A stretch of 64,000 nt of DNA from an uncultured Pseudovibrio sp. (lineage in GTDB: Bacteria > Pseudomonadota > Alphaproteobacteria > Rhizobiales > Stappiaceae). Location: positions 1-64,000 of the forward strand of contig CANMBS010000005.1 of the NCBI GenBank assembly GCA_947496145.1. The letters run 5' to 3'. The notes beneath the pieces are model-generated. The model saw only the letters and a list, made by a program, of their open reading frames with translations. It had not been told where the DNA came from and did not search any database. How positions within the stretch are numbered: position 1 is the stretch's first letter; every line of letters begins with the position of its first letter. Below are positions 37,714 through 47,144 of the stretch, piece by piece. A program made the position numbers and the translations under genes.

Positions 37714-39075
37714 TTAAGCAGCCTTCACGTTTTCAAGGAAGCTCGCCACTTCTGCCTGCAAGTTCCCGGAAAGCAAGCCTAACTCCCGAGCGGCCTTGTG
37801 CAGATCCTGCGAGGCGTCTTTTGTCTCTTTAAATTCACTATCCAGATCCTGCATGTTGGTTGCAACCTGTGTGACATTACGATGAGCGTCTCCCAGACTG
37901 CGCGAAATATCCTCCGTAGCAAGTTTCTGCTCTCCCACTGCCTCATTGATGCCAGTGGACAAGGAGTTGATTTGCGCAATGGTCTCACCAATAGACTGAA
38001 TAGCCTCAACCGCCTGCTCCGCAACGTTCTGGACTGATTCAACCTGCGCAGAGATTTCTTCAGTTGCTTGGGAGGTTTGACCTGCAAGATTTTTCACCTC
38101 ACTTGCAACCACGGCAAAGCCACGTCCGGCTTCTCCTGCTCGCGCAGCTTCAATAGTGGCATTCAGCGCAAGCAGGTTAGTTTGATCTGCAATCTGGTCA
38201 ATAAGTTCAATAACTTCGCCAATCGCTTTGCCGGTTTCTGCCAGACGTCCCACAACCTCATTGGTTTTGTGTGCATGCTCTGCTGCATCCTGAGCAAATC
38301 GTGCTGCCTGTGTCGTATTATCACCAATCATCCCGGAGGAGCGGGAAACACCTACAGCAGCTTCCACCAGTGCTTCAACAGAGTTCTGCGTGGTTTGAGC
38401 CACATCATTGGAAGAGGTCATAGCGCTGTGCGCACCCTGCACACTTGCATCCAGCTCGCGAGACCGAGCCTCAACGGCCCGGCTAATCTCCAGCAGATCA
38501 TGCACCACATGGCCCACTGACGCTTCAAAGTCGTAAGCCACACTTGCCAGAGCCTGTTTCCGTGCCTCAGCAAGTTCCAGCTCCTGCTGCATCTGAGCTT
38601 GCGCATCCAGCTCTGCTTTTTCTTGCAGCACAACCCGAAACTTCGCGATTGAGCGAGCGATTGCACCAATCTCGTCCCCGCGCTCAGTGCAGCTGATTTT
38701 TGTATCAAGCGCGCCATCTGCCAGAGCATCCAGTCCTTTTTGAAGAAATGCCATATTTCGTCGCATTCCTCTGGCGGTCACAACCGCAACCACAAAAAAC
38801 AGGAGGCCAACGGGAGCGCAAATCATAACGATGTATGTCAGGTTCTCAAGCAGCAATGCCTCCAGCGCACTCTGTCCCTGATCGGACATGAGTTGCGAGC
38901 GAAGCGTCGCATCATCTAATGCAGACGTGAGCGCACCATAGATGGTAGCAAAGGAAAACAGCGTACCAAGAAACATGATTGTCATAGCCATCAAGACAAC
39001 CAGCACAAACTTGGCAACCATCGATAACTTAAAAACATGCGGTTGGGTAACCATAAATAGCCCCATTTTACCCAT
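37714..39075 (-). CDS. Methyl-accepting chemotaxis protein with minimal periplasmic loop
   Basis: The 453-residue chemoreceptor has two membrane helices close together (about 20-46 and 79-101: [18 protein letters not shown] and [21 protein letters not shown]), leaving a periplasmic loop of only about 30 residues. A HAMP domain (about 102-155, [22 protein letters not shown]) and a signalling domain follow, with tip [26 protein letters not shown]. Such a small loop suggests that it senses through the membrane, energy state or a partner protein rather than a ligand pocket. ATGs at 39066 and 39054 are alternative starts. The C-terminus FLENVKAA resembles that of the receptor at 22.6 kb. Confidence 0.88.
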   Translation of the reverse strand: MGKMGLFMVTQPHVFKLSMVAKFVLVVLMAMTIMFLGTLFSFATIYGALTSALDDATLRSQLMSDQGQSALEALLLENLTYIVMICAPVGLLFFVVAVVTARGMRRNMAFLQKGLDALADGALDTKISCTERGDEIGAIARSIAKFRVVLQEKAELDAQAQMQQELELAEARKQALASVAYDFEASVGHVVHDLLEISRAVEARSRELDASVQGAHSAMTSSNDVAQTTQNSVEALVEAAVGVSRSSGMIGDNTTQAARFAQDAAEHAHKTNEVVGRLAETGKAIGEVIELIDQIADQTNLLALNATIEAARAGEAGRGFAVVASEVKNLAGQTSQATEEISAQVESVQNVAEQAVEAIQSIGETIAQINSLSTGINEAVGEQKLATEDISRSLGDAHRNVTQVATNMQDLDSEFKETKDASQDLHKAARELGLLSGNLQAEVASFLENVKAA

Positions 39076-39349
39076 AAGTTAAGAGTGAGTAATGTTACCC
39101 ATGTGTGTAAACAGAACACTACCACCGCACGTTGATTTGGCTCTATTTTTCAAAAAAACATCTAAAAAAATATATTTTTGTGAAATTTTCTGCCTCTCGC
39201 ATATTCTACCCACAGGTGGAGACAGAATGCGATCGCTGAAATCTGCTGGAAGAATCGAAACACAATTCAATAAGCTTCAGTCAGGAAGGTACTCAACAAC
39301 ACCAGCTCAAAGAGATCGGGCGTCCTCACTAACGACCAAAGAAGAAAAG

Positions 39350-40507
39350 CTAAAACCCGGTCCAGCGCGTATCATCAGCCCGTCCTGTAACTTCAGGAAG
39401 AACCTCACCGGATACCGTTAGCTTAAACAGATCACTGCCCGCAGCAGCTTTCCCCCCCTTATCGTCAGGCCCGATAAGCTTAGTTTCAGGAGACGTCAAA
39501 CGTCCTGTTAACACGATGAAGTTAGGGTCATCTTTTACACCCTCAAAGATGAACGCAGTGGCACTGCCAAAGATTCGCGCAATCTCCCGTTCCACAAAGT
39601 AAGCAACCTTACGATAGCCTGCCCAGGTAAAATAAACACCATCTTTAGCTCTCAAACGCCGCCGTTTACCACTAATGTCTGGCCCATGAGTTGTGTATTC
39701 CCCGGCCTCACTTTGGAACGTGGTCCATATGTCAACGAAGACACCGCCAGCAGGTTCCACCTGCTCCTTATACAGATCATTGAGATAGCTGAAATTAGCG
39801 CTTGTCAGATACTTCTGAGCCGGTGCCAGCCCAACCCAGATCAATGGCAACTGCTCATTACGGACCGCCGCAACCAGAGACGCTGTGCGATAGCGATATT
39901 CTTTCTTCCAGTCATCGCCCTGAAACTGCAGTTCCTCCGTATAGGAAGTCGTTTGCCCGTCGATCACACTTTGCTCAGTCACTCTGATATTCCGGTTGTC
40001 CCGCGCACCGAGCGAAACAACCACCAGACCAACATCTTCATCTTTCAACGCAAGAGCGACATCCTCCGGCCAGTCAGGCTCCTTATTTGCAACCAGACCG
40101 TTGATCGGATAGACCAGTTTTTTCACACGAATCGAAGGCGTTTCTGCATAGATCGCCTTTAACCCATCTGCCAGTCCCATAGCCAGCGCATCGCCAACAA
40201 CAAGAAGAACCTTCGCGTCCTTGTTTTTCTCTTTCTCGACAATCTTGGGCGTATTAACAACCGCCGCACCACTATCAGGGCTTCGTGACCGGTTTCTGAG
40301 TTTCCTCTTACGCTTCGGGTTGGCTTGTTCCATCCTCTTTGTGCTGCCGCCAAAAAGCCATCCAAGGAAGCCTTGATTGTTGTTTTTCTGCGTTCTTGCG
40401 TTATTGGCCCTCACTTGTGCAGCAACTTCAACCGGCGCAATGGAAACCCCGGCAAAGCAAGCCACAATCAAGGTTATAAACACAAGTGACAAAAAGGATC
40501 GTTGCAT
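39350..40507 (-). CDS. DUF459 SGNH-like protein with degenerate active site
   Basis: This exported protein of 385 residues has a signal peptide (about 1-30) and a basic linker (about 40-85). An SGNH-hydrolase-like domain of the DUF459 type runs from about 98 to 330. The block I position reads VVGDALAMG, with Ala where active enzymes carry the nucleophile Ser of GDSL. The block V position reads KDGVYFTWAG, with Tyr where DxxH is expected. Both catalytic residues therefore appear lost, suggesting a binding or scaffold role. The ATG at 40507 follows GGAGA. It lies 60 bases downstream of a lytic transglycosylase gene on the same strand, probably as an operon, which points to a role at the cell wall. 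Confidence 0.82.
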   Translation of the reverse strand: MQRSFLSLVFITLIVACFAGVSIAPVEVAAQVRANNARTQKNNNQGFLGWLFGGSTKRMEQANPKRKRKLRNRSRSPDSGAAVVNTPKIVEKEKNKDAKVLLVVGDALAMGLADGLKAIYAETPSIRVKKLVYPINGLVANKEPDWPEDVALALKDEDVGLVVVSLGARDNRNIRVTEQSVIDGQTTSYTEELQFQGDDWKKEYRYRTASLVAAVRNEQLPLIWVGLAPAQKYLTSANFSYLNDLYKEQVEPAGGVFVDIWTTFQSEAGEYTTHGPDISGKRRRLRAKDGVYFTWAGYRKVAYFVEREIARIFGSATAFIFEGVKDDPNFIVLTGRLTSPETKLIGPDDKGGKAAAGSDLFKLTVSGEVLPEVTGRADDTRWTGF

Positions 40508-40567
40508 AATCGCGTCTCTCCGGCAGCAAAACCACTTACCTTGGTTTCCTGCCAATAGGAAACCCGA

Positions 40568-41785
40568 TTATGTTCTACCTTGCAACCTATTAAGAAGCTT
40601 TATTGAATCGTGACCATCAGGAATAAGCCCTGAAGCCTTTTGGTAAGCCTGAATTGCCTGACGTGTCTTGTAACCAATCTTGCCATCAACCGCTCCAAGC
40701 TTATACCCTTTTTCAACCAGACGCTGTTGCAAAAGCTTTTTTTCACTCGAAGACAGAGGACGATCTCCGCGTGGCCAGTCAGCCACAAATTCAGTCATCC
40801 CAAGCAGTCGGTCAGAAAGATGACCAACTCCCAATGCATAAGCATCAGAGTTGTTGTAACGCTTGATGACATCGAAATTCTTCAAAAGCAAAAACGCAGG
40901 ACCGTTTGCGCCTGCCGGAGTGTAAAGACGGGCGCTGTCATTTGCTCTTGGAAACTCCAGCTTATTCACTCGCTTCACACCTAAAGATTTCCAGTAGGAA
41001 ACAGGCTTCTTCCGGCGCTTATTCGCCAGTTGGTAATCAAAGTTTGCCGGAAGCGTAACTTCATAGCCCCAGGTTTGCCCGGACTGCCATCCCATTTTCT
41101 CAAGATATGCAGCCGTTGAAGCTAAAGCGTCCGGGATGCTGTTCCAGATATCGCGTTTTCCATCTCCGGTTATGTCAACTGCGTACGCCTGATAGGTCGT
41201 GGGAATAAACTGAGTATGCCCCATCGCGCCAGCCCATGACCCGGTCATCTGCTCAGAAGAAACGTCACCTCTCTGCAAAATCTTGAGTGCAGCAACGAGC
41301 TGTTTACGAGCATATTTCCCGCGCCGGCCACCATTGTAAGCCAGAGTTGCCAAAGCCCGGGGGGTGGAGCGCACAATTGCCTTGTTATCCAGAACGCGCC
41401 CATAAGAGCTTTCCATACCCCAGATCGCAAGCACCACATGTCGGCTTACGCCATACCTGCTTTCAATCTTGTCGAGCCATTCAGCCCACTCATCCACCAT
41501 CAGACGACCATGGCTCACCCGGTCCTGAGAAACTGCGCTGTCCAGATACTGCCAGATCGCACGAGTGAACTCCGGCTGATTTTCCGCGCTCTTTTTGATA
41601 CGTGGATCCGGTGTCATTCCCTTGAAGACACGGTCATAAAGCTGCGCATCAACACCCTGCGCAACAGCAGTTCGCTTAAAGCTCTTTATCCATGTTTGAA
41701 AATCACTTTCCTGTGCGAAAACGCTTGAGTTACAGAAAAGCAAAAACCCGGTGCACAGCAATGCTGGCAGAGAAGAAAATCGCAT
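40568..41785 (-). CDS. Lytic murein transglycosylase, MltB family
   Basis: The 405-residue protein cleaves the glycan strands of peptidoglycan to 1,6-anhydro products. A signal peptide (about 1-24, ending VFA) is followed by the MltB-type domain. The catalytic Glu lies in IWGMESSYGR, with the further family blocks ATLAYNGGRRGKYARKQL, GSWAGAMGHTQFIPTTYQ and DGDGK-like TGDGKRDIW. A C-terminal peptidoglycan-binding domain (about 340-400, LLQQRLVEKGYKLGAVDGKIG) completes it. There is no lipobox, so it is probably soluble in the periplasm, unlike E. coli MltB. It is the first gene of a two-gene run with the DUF459 protein. Confidence 0.92.
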   Translation of the reverse strand: MRFSSLPALLCTGFLLFCNSSVFAQESDFQTWIKSFKRTAVAQGVDAQLYDRVFKGMTPDPRIKKSAENQPEFTRAIWQYLDSAVSQDRVSHGRLMVDEWAEWLDKIESRYGVSRHVVLAIWGMESSYGRVLDNKAIVRSTPRALATLAYNGGRRGKYARKQLVAALKILQRGDVSSEQMTGSWAGAMGHTQFIPTTYQAYAVDITGDGKRDIWNSIPDALASTAAYLEKMGWQSGQTWGYEVTLPANFDYQLANKRRKKPVSYWKSLGVKRVNKLEFPRANDSARLYTPAGANGPAFLLLKNFDVIKRYNNSDAYALGVGHLSDRLLGMTEFVADWPRGDRPLSSSEKKLLQQRLVEKGYKLGAVDGKIGYKTRQAIQAYQKASGLIPDGHDSIKLLNRLQGRT

Positions 41786-41988
41786 TCAGCTTTCTCCAGT
41801 CGTCCGAAAAGGAATATATTTGGCGCAAACTGCGCAGTCTTTTTGCTTAGCCCTCGGCGGCATGACTGCCATGACTATCAACCATGGTAAAAAAAAGGCC
41901 GCTTTTAATCAAAACCCATTTTTTTACCTATCAATTCCTATTAGAAACTTATGGCGAAGGTTAACGCATCTTAAGTTTCATTAATAAA

Positions 41989-43521
41989 TCAACGCCTTAT
42001 ACGCAATCCAGCTTCTACAAGACTACTGGTATAGTCACTTTCAGCCACGTTGCTGTCGAAGGCCCGGAAAGTGTATCGTGAAAGCAGAGCTGCATCTTTA
42101 GAGAACGCCCAGACCAGACCAAAGGAGCCAGTCCCCTCCTGTTCCACAATGTCTATTCCCTGATACTTCCTGTAAGTGTAGCCAAGCTGGATGTCCCCGA
42201 CGATATCCTGCGTGAACTGATGCGCGTACCGCATATCTCCTGCATACAGGATGGAACCGGAAGCGCCATTCAGGTTGGTACCGTTAAAGCTTGTTGCCCC
42301 ACTTAAGGTCACGGTATCACGGCGCGTCGGAGACCATACAAAGGCCCCGTCAAAAACAAATCCCTGCAACGCGCTAAGCCGGTCATCCTTCAAAAACTCT
42401 GACCGGTAACCAACACCGAATTCTCCACGCAGTTTCGGTCCACGGTCAACATTCAGACCAGCCTTAACAAAGTACCCGCGAGAGTTCCTGTCAAAACAAG
42501 CAGGGTCGCCCTTACAATCCTGATCATACTCACGAACAAGAAAACCACCCTCCAGATATGGCTCAAACATTGCACCATTATCAAAAGAACTACGGAACGT
42601 GGCATCAACGACGGTATTATCTCGTGGCTGTGAGACTGACATTTGACCACCATAAACAGTTCGATCAACCCCGAACCCACCACGCAGCTGAATAACAGAG
42701 ATCTGCCTGCTGAGCGAAAGACGCCCGCCAATCTCCTGAACAGAGTTTGTCCGCCCGCTCGTCGCCTCATTTTCCGCAGAAGATCGTTCCTCACGTGAGA
42801 ACGAATACACGCCATCAACATCGGCTGTGGTCTGCCTTCCCAGATCGAGCCTCAGGTTACCCCGTCCGCTTAAAACTGGTTGGTTGTTATCCGGTTCATC
42901 GAAAAACGCCCTTAAACTACCGCGCAGTTCAAGGCCAATTTCGTGGCGATCCCAGTTGGAAACGACGGAAACAGCGGCATCCACTTCGTAAAACCCGTCC
43001 GGGCTCCCGCCATTGGCTTGCGCCGCATTATCCGTCCAGCCCAGCCCAGCATCTAAGGATGGAGTTAAGCGCAATGAACCAAGCTTAAATCCAACAGGCC
43101 GGTCCTGCACAGTCTCCCCATCAAAGATCCCTTCGTCGGCAAGACCTCCACCACCGACAGGACGAGAACGACGCGATGCAGCTTCCACTCTTTCAGAAAA
43201 TTTTGCTTCACGCCTCCTCCGCGTTAGCGGGGTCGGCTGTTGCTTGCTCTGAGCAGCAGAAACACGCTTCTCAGACCCCTGCACACCCTCTTCAACCAGT
43301 TGCTCAAATGGTTCCGCATCCGCTTCAGATGAAAGCTCAAAATCCGAACTGGGGTCATCTTCAAACGAAAGACTTGGCCGGAATTCCAGATCAGTGGTTT
43401 GCGCCTCTACATCACTCAGAGATAACACGCCCAGCACAAGGGTACCGGACAACACAGATCCGGCAACAAGGCTCTTTGCGAGAACAGGGCGCAAACACAT
43501 AAACAATCCAGCAACAGACAT
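41989..43521 (-). CDS. Outer-membrane beta-barrel protein (BBP2 type)
   Basis: The 510-residue protein has a signal segment (about 12-40, ending VEA). A disordered acidic, then basic region follows (about 41-130, with TRRRREAKFSERV and EAASRRSRP). About 370 residues of alternating hydrophobic beta-strands come next (GSLRLTPSLDAGLGWTDN onwards). This matches the putative beta-barrel porin 2 group. The C-terminal strand ends LVEAGLRIRR rather than with the classical terminal Phe. A pair of cysteines (DCKGDPACF) lies in one loop and may form a disulfide. Neither substrate nor function is known. An ATG at 43500 is an alternative start. Confidence 0.85.
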   Translation of the reverse strand: MSVAGLFMCLRPVLAKSLVAGSVLSGTLVLGVLSLSDVEAQTTDLEFRPSLSFEDDPSSDFELSSEADAEPFEQLVEEGVQGSEKRVSAAQSKQQPTPLTRRRREAKFSERVEAASRRSRPVGGGGLADEGIFDGETVQDRPVGFKLGSLRLTPSLDAGLGWTDNAAQANGGSPDGFYEVDAAVSVVSNWDRHEIGLELRGSLRAFFDEPDNNQPVLSGRGNLRLDLGRQTTADVDGVYSFSREERSSAENEATSGRTNSVQEIGGRLSLSRQISVIQLRGGFGVDRTVYGGQMSVSQPRDNTVVDATFRSSFDNGAMFEPYLEGGFLVREYDQDCKGDPACFDRNSRGYFVKAGLNVDRGPKLRGEFGVGYRSEFLKDDRLSALQGFVFDGAFVWSPTRRDTVTLSGATSFNGTNLNGASGSILYAGDMRYAHQFTQDIVGDIQLGYTYRKYQGIDIVEQEGTGSFGLVWAFSKDAALLSRYTFRAFDSNVAESDYTSSLVEAGLRIRR

Positions 43522-43739
43522 TTAAAACTGAGAGTTCCAACTCTCTTAACCCTCTCCCAACATGGTTAAGGTTTCCTTGCAATTGAGCCGTTGTCCTTGA
43601 TTGTTTTCTCAATGCAAATTTGCTAGAGGGGAAACCGCGTCTTGCCTCAGAGTGTCCTTAATGCACTCTTATGAAGATCGAGAATCTTATTGCAACACAT
43701 CATTGTGCTCTCCAGAGCGAAGCAAAGAAGTAGTGCCTA

Positions 43740-44753
43740 ATGCATATGCCATCATCTCTAACGCTTGAAGATCGCCCGTTGCGCCCTTCAGACGAGTGGA
43801 TTCACTCTGCTGCAAAGACGATTGAAACTGAACGTGCAGCGCTCACAGCATTGCAGGCCAGTCTTTCCAACGGGCTGTCAGTGCCTTTTTCTCGAGCCGT
43901 AGAAACGATTTCCCAATCTAAGGGGCGTGTGATTGTTTCCGGTATCGGCAAAAGTGGCATCATTGGCACCAAACTGGCTGCAACGCTCGCCTCAACCGGG
44001 ACACCTGCTTTCTTTGTACACGCGAGTGAAGCAAGCCACGGTGATCTGGGTATGATCACTGAAGATGATGTTGTAATCGCGCTTTCCTGGTCCGGTGAAA
44101 CACAGGAACTTGCCAGCCTTCTCGGGTTTACAAGAAGGTTCAAAGTGCCGCTGATCGCAATCACACGAAATGCCAGTAGCGCTCTGGGCAAAGCCTCCGA
44201 TATTTGCCTGACCCTTCCCCAAGTTCCGGAAGCCTGTCCTCATGGTCTGGCTCCAACATCAAGTACCTTGATTCAGCTTGCTTTAGGCGATGCTCTTGCT
44301 ATTACCCTGCTCGAAGCCAAAGGCTTCACCGCGCAAGACTTTAAAGTCTATCATCCGGGCGGAAAACTTGGTGCGAGCCTGATGCACGTAAAAGACATTA
44401 TGCACACAGGTGACCACTTACCACTGGGTCAGGTCGGAATGCTGATGAAAGAAGCACTGGTTTTGATGACCCAGAAGAGTTTCGGCGTCCTTGGCATCAC
44501 CGATATAAACGCCAGACTGATTGGCATCATCACAGATGGTGATTTACGCCGTCATATCAGCCCGGATTTTCTCGACAAAAAGGTTGAGGATGTCATGACG
44601 GAAAATCCCAAAACAATCAGCGGCGATCTTCTGGCTCCATCTGCACTTGAAATGATGAACTCAATGCGCATCAGCTCCCTGTTCATTGTTGATGCCGGTA
44701 AACCAGTCGGAATTATCCGCACACTCGATCTTTTGAACGTCGGCGCAGCCTGA
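43740..44753 (+). CDS. Arabinose-5-phosphate isomerase, KpsF/KdsD family
   Basis: The 337-residue enzyme interconverts ribulose 5-phosphate and arabinose 5-phosphate, the first step toward the lipopolysaccharide sugar Kdo. The sugar isomerase (SIS) domain covers about 45-180 (VSGIGKSGIIGTKLAATLASTGTP, ALSWSGETQEL, CPHGLAPTSST) with the conserved HASEASHGDLG. Two CBS domains follow (about 210-335). The gene stands alone with its own terminator. ATGs at 43740 and 43746 are both usable. KdsD, KpsF and GutQ cannot be separated by sequence reading; the single-gene context favours a housekeeping KdsD role. Confidence 0.92.
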   Translation: MHMPSSLTLEDRPLRPSDEWIHSAAKTIETERAALTALQASLSNGLSVPFSRAVETISQSKGRVIVSGIGKSGIIGTKLAATLASTGTPAFFVHASEASHGDLGMITEDDVVIALSWSGETQELASLLGFTRRFKVPLIAITRNASSALGKASDICLTLPQVPEACPHGLAPTSSTLIQLALGDALAITLLEAKGFTAQDFKVYHPGGKLGASLMHVKDIMHTGDHLPLGQVGMLMKEALVLMTQKSFGVLGITDINARLIGIITDGDLRRHISPDFLDKKVEDVMTENPKTISGDLLAPSALEMMNSMRISSLFIVDAGKPVGIIRTLDLLNVGAA

Positions 44754-44773
44754 TCGAACTCCCCCAAATACGT

Positions 44774-44810
44774 AAAAGCCCCTGAATGTAAGCCAGTTTC
44801 GGGGGCTTTT
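44774..44810 (+). terminator. Terminator of the KpsF/KdsD gene
   Basis: AAAAGCCCC (44774-44782) pairs with GGGGCTTTT (44802-44810), with a further GAA/TTT extension inside. It ends in TTTTCCTG. Confidence 0.85.
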
Positions 44811-44994
44811 CCTGTCTGATCCCTAGATACCTACGGTTTCGAGCTGGTTAATTCCTTCGCAAGCGTGAAGAAAATTAATCAGCAAGCGAGACCTCCTGCG
44901 ATTTTACCCATTTATTAGGATTTCCCTAGCCATAATACCCCCTGAATTAATACTAGTTAATTTGCTCAATAATGAGCATATTCGGGTAATATAA

Positions 44995-45765
44995 ATGGAT
45001 CTAGCGACGATAATCGGCGTTCTCGCTGCGTGCGTAACAGTGCTGGTGGCTATCTTTATTGGGGGCAGCTTCACTCAGTTTATTGATCTGCCTTCCATTC
45101 TCATCGTTGTTGGTGGAGCACTGGCTGCCACACTTGTGCGATTTCCATTAGGTGGTGTTCTCAGCGCTTTCGGCATGGGCGCAAAGCTTGCCTTTACCCA
45201 TAAGAAAATCGAACCGCGCGAGCTGATTGACAACATCGCACATCTGGCAGAAACAGCACGCAAAGAAGGGCCACTCGGTCTTGAGAATGTTGAAATCGAA
45301 GAGCCAACTCTGGCCAAGGGCGTGCAATACGTAGCAGACGGTTACGATTACACCCTGATTCGCGAAACCATGGAGAAAGAACGGGATCTCTATCTCAATC
45401 GCCTGAACGAAGGCGCCCGCGTTTATCGTGCACTAGGAGACTCCGCCCCAGCATTTGGTATGATTGGAACGCTTGTTGGTCTGGTACAAATGCTCGCCAC
45501 CATGGACGACCCCTCAACAATTGGTCCTTCTATGGCAATCGCGCTTTTAACAACGCTCTACGGTTCATTGATTGCAAACATCCTTTGCATTCCTGTTGCA
45601 GACAAGCTCGACAGTAAATTTGAGCAGGAAGAACTCAACCAGACACTGGTAATTGACGGAATCCTGCAAATCAGAGAGAGCAAAAGCCCATCCCTTATCC
45701 GTGAAATGTTGCTGGCATACATTCCAGAGAAGGGCCGAAACGATATGGCAGAGGCAGCGGCTTAA
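44995..45765 (+). CDS. motA: Flagellar stator protein, MotA/PomA family
   Basis: The 256-residue membrane protein forms the stator channel that drives flagellar rotation together with MotB. Four membrane helices are visible: IIGVLAACVTVLVAIFIGG and SILIVVGGALAATLV near the N-terminus, and APAFGMIGTLVGLVQML and AIALLTTLYGSLIANILCIPVA in the second half. The cytoplasmic loop (about 70-150) carries the charged residues that contact FliG. The compact 256-residue size and sequence resemble the PomA branch. It lies 52 bases before motB in the same direction. No other flagellar gene is in the window, so the operon is separate from the main cluster. Confidence 0.92.
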   Translation: MDLATIIGVLAACVTVLVAIFIGGSFTQFIDLPSILIVVGGALAATLVRFPLGGVLSAFGMGAKLAFTHKKIEPRELIDNIAHLAETARKEGPLGLENVEIEEPTLAKGVQYVADGYDYTLIRETMEKERDLYLNRLNEGARVYRALGDSAPAFGMIGTLVGLVQMLATMDDPSTIGPSMAIALLTTLYGSLIANILCIPVADKLDSKFEQEELNQTLVIDGILQIRESKSPSLIREMLLAYIPEKGRNDMAEAAA

Positions 45766-45817
45766 AAACACCTCTGGAGAGCAAGACAGACACTGCTTTC
45801 AGTGCAGGGAGAAACAC

Positions 45818-46678
45818 ATGGCAGGCAGAAAAAAAAACGCTCCCAAAGGCGCTCCGACTTGGATGGTGACCTTTGCGGATCTCATGTCGCTCCTTGTATG
45901 CTTCTTCGTTTTGATTATTTCTTTTTCCGTACAGGACAAGCAGAAACTTCAGGTTGTCGCCGGGTCCATTAAAGAAGCCTTTGGCATCAAACAAGTCACC
46001 AAGCGAGCCGGTGTCCTCGAGATTGAAGGCGTGCCACTGCGTGACTTCATGAAAGACATTACCTATGAGCGGCAGATAACAGATGCAGACTTTGCCATAG
46101 AAAACCACCCTGAAAAGCGCAAGCAAGGCCCTGAAGCAAACACTCACACCACGAAAAAAGCTGAGATTGAAAAGCCACGCCAGTTCGCAACGGCTGCTGT
46201 CTCGTTGCGTCAAGCCTTTCAGGAAATGCCTGAAATCACTGAAGTTTCCAACAACATCATTCTTGAAGAAACCGAGGAAGGCCTGAATATTCTGATCGTA
46301 GATCAGGAAGGTCGTTCCATGTACCCGGAAGGTTCCAAGTATCCCTATGAGGTAACAAGGCGCTTGCTTGCTAAAATGGCTCCCGTTCTGGCAAAACTTC
46401 CAAATCGCGTTCGCATCACTGGTCACACAACAACAGGCCAGCTCATCACATCGCCGAGCGAAACCGGATGGGAACTCTCCGCAGATCGCGCAAACACCGC
46501 ACGTCAAATCCTCTCAGAATACGGCCTGCCCAAGAACAACATTCATTCGGTCGTCGGAAAAGCTGACACTCAGCCACTCTTTCCCAACGACCCCTATCTT
46601 GCAGCGAACCGGCGAATTTCAATCCTGCTCATGGCAGAAGAACCTCCGCTGCCACCAGACTTTAATCCGTACCAGTGA
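45818..46678 (+). CDS. motB: Flagellar stator protein MotB
   Basis: The 286-residue partner of MotA has a short basic cytoplasmic start (GRKKNAPKGAP) and a single membrane helix with the ion-carrying Asp21 in WMVTFADLMSLLVCFFVLI. A plug/linker region and a C-terminal OmpA-like peptidoglycan-binding domain follow (about 165-275: GLNILIVDQEGRSMYPEGS, then LSADRANTARQIL, LAANRRISI). The frame extends back to 45653, but the ATG at 45818 follows GGGAG by five bases and matches the family start. Its last 17 bases overlap the convergent nfeD gene. Confidence 0.93.
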   Translation: MAGRKKNAPKGAPTWMVTFADLMSLLVCFFVLIISFSVQDKQKLQVVAGSIKEAFGIKQVTKRAGVLEIEGVPLRDFMKDITYERQITDADFAIENHPEKRKQGPEANTHTTKKAEIEKPRQFATAAVSLRQAFQEMPEITEVSNNIILEETEEGLNILIVDQEGRSMYPEGSKYPYEVTRRLLAKMAPVLAKLPNRVRITGHTTTGQLITSPSETGWELSADRANTARQILSEYGLPKNNIHSVVGKADTQPLFPNDPYLAANRRISILLMAEEPPLPPDFNPYQ

Positions 46679-47144
46679 CCTCATCAGCTGAGGCTGCCTC
46701 AACAATCAAAGTCGTTCCATCCTGATCTATAATCCGCACGGAGCTGCCCGCAGGCAAATCTGGTCCTCGTATACGCCAGACAGAATCGCCGATTTCAAGC
46801 GTACCTTTTCCGTGTGACAAAGGATGTTGCAGCAAAAACACCCGCCCTTGATATCGGCTTCCCCGCTTATTGAGATGAGGATCGCCTTCCTTATCATCAT
46901 CTTTCACAGTCAGTCGGCGACCAACGAGCAGGAAGGCCAGTGACAGGCCGCCCCAGATTACCAGCTGCCAGCGCCAGTCCAGATCAAAGTAAGCCACCAG
47001 CGCACCCATGACGAGAGCAGCTGCGCCAAACCAGATCAGAAATGACCCGGGCACGGCCAGCTCCAGCCCAATAAGAACAAGACCGGAAGCAAGCCAAACC
47101 CAGGGTTCTATGCTGTTTTGAAACAGCTCAAACAGTGCTTCCAT
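46662..47144 (-). CDS. NfeD-like membrane protein
   Basis: The 160-residue protein is of the short NfeD type. Membrane helices occupy about 15-85 (WVWLASGLVLIGLELAVPGSFLIWFGAAALVMG, then WQLVIWGGLSLAFLLVGRR), followed by a C-terminal OB-fold domain (about 95-155, GRVFLLQHPLSHGKGTLEIG). NfeD proteins partner stomatin/SPFH proteins in membrane quality control. Its ATG overlaps the stop of the upstream SPFH gene by one base (TAATG), which shows translational coupling. The 3' end overlaps convergent motB by 17 bases. Confidence 0.9.
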   Translation of the reverse strand: MEALFELFQNSIEPWVWLASGLVLIGLELAVPGSFLIWFGAAALVMGALVAYFDLDWRWQLVIWGGLSLAFLLVGRRLTVKDDDKEGDPHLNKRGSRYQGRVFLLQHPLSHGKGTLEIGDSVWRIRGPDLPAGSSVRIIDQDGTTLIVEAASADEVTGTD

